From Desulfobacterales bacterium (GTDB lineage Bacteria > Desulfobacterota > Desulfobacteria > Desulfobacterales > C00003106), in the NCBI GenBank assembly GCA_030613165.1, contig JAUWMN010000073.1, positions 1-7,261 on the forward strand: 7,261 nt of DNA, read 5' to 3'. The notes beneath the pieces were generated by a model, which was not told the DNA's origin, searched no databases, and saw nothing but the letters and a program-made list of their open reading frames with translations. The translations under genes were made by a program, and so were the position numbers. Shown piece after piece: positions 5,476-7,261 of the stretch (position 1 is the stretch's first letter; every line of letters begins with the position of its first letter).

Positions 5476-7261
5476 ATGAAACCGCTGGTGAAATTTAATG
5501 TGGTGCCTAAGTTGCCTGGTGTTCTTAGTCCACTAAAAGATTTAGCGGAGAATCTGTGGTTTGGATGGCATCCTGAAGTATGCGCATTGTTCCGCCGGAT
5601 CGATCCCACATTATGGAAAAATTCCAATAATAATCCTGTCTATCTACTTGGCCGGGTTAACCAGGAGCGCCTGGAAGAACTCGCCGAAGATGCGGGGTTT
5701 ATATCAGAACTGAAACGTATCCACGAGTCATTTAAAGAGTATATGGCCGCACCTTCTGAAAATGTCCTTACAAAACAGATCAATAACGACTGTCTTATCG
5801 CCTATTTTTCTATGGAATTCGGAATCGTCCAGTGTCTTCGCACCTATTCCGGCGGTCTTGGAATCCTGGCCGGAGATCATATTAAGTCCGCCAGTGACCT
5901 GAATTATCCACTTGTTGGGATAAGCCTCCTTTATCAGGAAGGATATTTTCATCAATATCTCAACACCGATGGCTGGCAACAGGAAGAATACCCTGAAAAT
6001 GATTTTGCTAATCTCCCTGTTAACCTTATGCGGGATGAAAACGGAACCCCCATCACTGTAGAAGTCTCGTTCCAAGGACGACCGGTAGTCATTCAGATAT
6101 GGCGCGTCATGGTAGGGCGCATCCCTCTTTATTTACTCGATACCAACACTGACGCTAACCCACCGGACATTCGGTATACCACCGCAAGACTCTACGGGGG
6201 GGATTGGGAGATGCGGATCCGCCAGGAAATCGTTCTTGGAATAGGGGGTGTCCGGGCGCTTGAGCGTCTCGGGATCAAACCGGCTACTTATCATATGAAC
6301 GAAGGTCATTCCTCTTTTTCAGCCCTGGAAAGGATTAGAAGTCTGCAGGAAAAAGAAGGGCTTTCATTTGACGCGGCCAGAGAACTGGTTATTGCTACCA
6401 ATGTTTTTACCACTCACACACCGGTTCCTGCGGGAAACGATGCCTTTTCGCCGGGACTTATGGAACAATATTTTTCCGATTATGCCCAGGGCATGGATAT
6501 CGCGTTCAAGGTCTTATTGGCATTCGGCCGCGAAAACCCACGGGACGATAACGAACCGTTCAGCATGACTGTGCTGGCTTTAAGGCTATCTGCTCACGCC
6601 AACGGTGTAAGTGATCTCCATTCACATGTTTCTCAAAATATGTGGAAAAAAATATGGCCGAAAAATCCGACCGAAGACATACCAATAGAGTGTGTAACCA
6701 ACGGCATTCATATACCTTCGTGGATTTCCCAGGACATGTCGAGGCTCTTCAATCGATATCTGGGCCCCAAATGGATGGAGGACCCGGATAATGAAAAAGT
6801 ATGGAGACGGATCAATGAAATCCCCAACGCGGAACTGTGGCACACCCATGAAAGGGCTCGTGAGCACCTGGTTGCTTTCACCCGGCAGACCCTTCGAAAA
6901 CAACTTGCAAGACGGGGCGCATCCAGAACTGAGATAGAGGCTGCCACGGGCGCGCTCCATCCGGAGATCTTGACTATCGGGTTTGCCAGAAGGTTTGCCA
7001 CATACGAACGGGCCACCCTAATGCTGAGGGACAAGGAACGATTGTTGAGGCTGCTAAAAAACCCCAAACGCCCCGTACAGTTCATCTTTGCTGGAAAGGC
7101 ACATCCGCAAGATCATAAAGGCAAAGACCTTATAAAGGAGATCACACACTTTGCACGACGTGAGAATGTTATAAATCGTTTTGTCTTCTTGGAAGACTAC
7201 GGAATAAGACTATCAAAGCATCTTGTACAGGGGGTTGATGTATGGCTTAATACTCCACGTC
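5476..7261 (+). CDS. glgP: Alpha-glucan phosphorylase, DUF3417/Thermotoga type (GT35), N-terminal 595 residues, cut by window edge
   Basis: An uninterrupted frame from ATG 5476 to the right edge encodes a phosphorylase that releases glucose 1-phosphate from glycogen or maltodextrin with inorganic phosphate in the cytoplasm. A DUF3417 region covers about residues 10-100 (LAENLWFGWHPEV at 23-35), marking the compact non-classical family (as in Thermotoga AgpA) rather than E. coli GlgP/MalP. Next come YFSMEFGI (110-117), YSGGLGILAGDHIKSASDL (124-142), MNEGHSSF (274-281), TTHTPVPAGND (312-322), VTNGIH (407-412) and FAGKAHPQDHKGK (538-550). The fragment ends at WLNTPR, just before the expected segment with the PLP-binding lysine (SGTSGMK), which is therefore not visible. 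The full protein should be about 700-850 residues. The acceptor-site stretch reads VSDLHSHVSQNMW (378-390), where many relatives have LHG and VSR, a modest deviation. Lying 12 bp behind Mut7-C, it is probably in the same transcript. Confidence 0.93.
   Translation, partial: MKPLVKFNVVPKLPGVLSPLKDLAENLWFGWHPEVCALFRRIDPTLWKNSNNNPVYLLGRVNQERLEELAEDAGFISELKRIHESFKEYMAAPSENVLTKQINNDCLIAYFSMEFGIVQCLRTYSGGLGILAGDHIKSASDLNYPLVGISLLYQEGYFHQYLNTDGWQQEEYPENDFANLPVNLMRDENGTPITVEVSFQGRPVVIQIWRVMVGRIPLYLLDTNTDANPPDIRYTTARLYGGDWEMRIRQEIVLGIGGVRALERLGIKPATYHMNEGHSSFSALERIRSLQEKEGLSFDAARELVIATNVFTTHTPVPAGNDAFSPGLMEQYFSDYAQGMDIAFKVLLAFGRENPRDDNEPFSMTVLALRLSAHANGVSDLHSHVSQNMWKKIWPKNPTEDIPIECVTNGIHIPSWISQDMSRLFNRYLGPKWMEDPDNEKVWRRINEIPNAELWHTHERAREHLVAFTRQTLRKQLARRGASRTEIEAATGALHPEILTIGFARRFATYERATLMLRDKERLLRLLKNPKRPVQFIFAGKAHPQDHKGKDLIKEITHFARRENVINRFVFLEDYGIRLSKHLVQGVDVWLNTPR

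Overview
The window reads as ordinary chromosomal DNA from a Gram-negative bacterium, most likely a member of the Desulfobacterota (former Deltaproteobacteria) or a close relative. The reasons are a sigma-32 (RpoH) type factor, two outer-membrane-type lipoproteins, one of them LolB-like, a Mut7-C protein and a Thermotoga-type alpha-glucan phosphorylase, all in moderately AT-rich DNA. The taxonomic placement is inference. No rRNA, tRNA, CRISPR array, transposase, phage gene or toxin-antitoxin pair is visible.

Layout. Bases 1-1102 (minus strand, cut at the left edge) hold the N-terminal half of a translation elongation factor G family GTPase. Its G3 motif reads DTPGD instead of DTPGH, so it is probably a divergent EF-G paralogue. 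Bases 1103-1335 are the intergenic region shared with the divergent plus-strand genes; it carries a good Shine-Dalgarno for the EF-G gene and plausible sigma-70-type promoters in both directions. On the plus strand come rpoH (1336-2301), a 15-repeat TPR lipoprotein (2329-4077), a LolB/DUF4292-like lipoprotein (4191-4982), a Mut7-C RNase-domain protein with a zinc ribbon (5014-5463), and a DUF3417-type alpha-glucan phosphorylase (5476 onward, cut at the right edge just before the expected PLP-lysine motif).

The plus-strand genes are closely spaced (27, 113, 31 and 12 bp) and may form one or two transcription units. The largest gap, between the two lipoprotein genes, is filled by an imperfect inverted repeat of about 140 bp built from short G-rich/C-rich, telomere-like units. 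Its left arm runs into the 3' end of the TPR gene and its right arm ends 12 bp before the next start codon. This is the most unusual non-coding structure here.

Functionally, the TPR and LolB-like lipoproteins probably act together at the outer membrane. Their position downstream of the heat-shock sigma factor suggests an envelope link, but that is inference. Mut7-C and glucan phosphorylase look like RNA-processing and glycogen-metabolism neighbours. I did not find a convincing new defence or mobile system.
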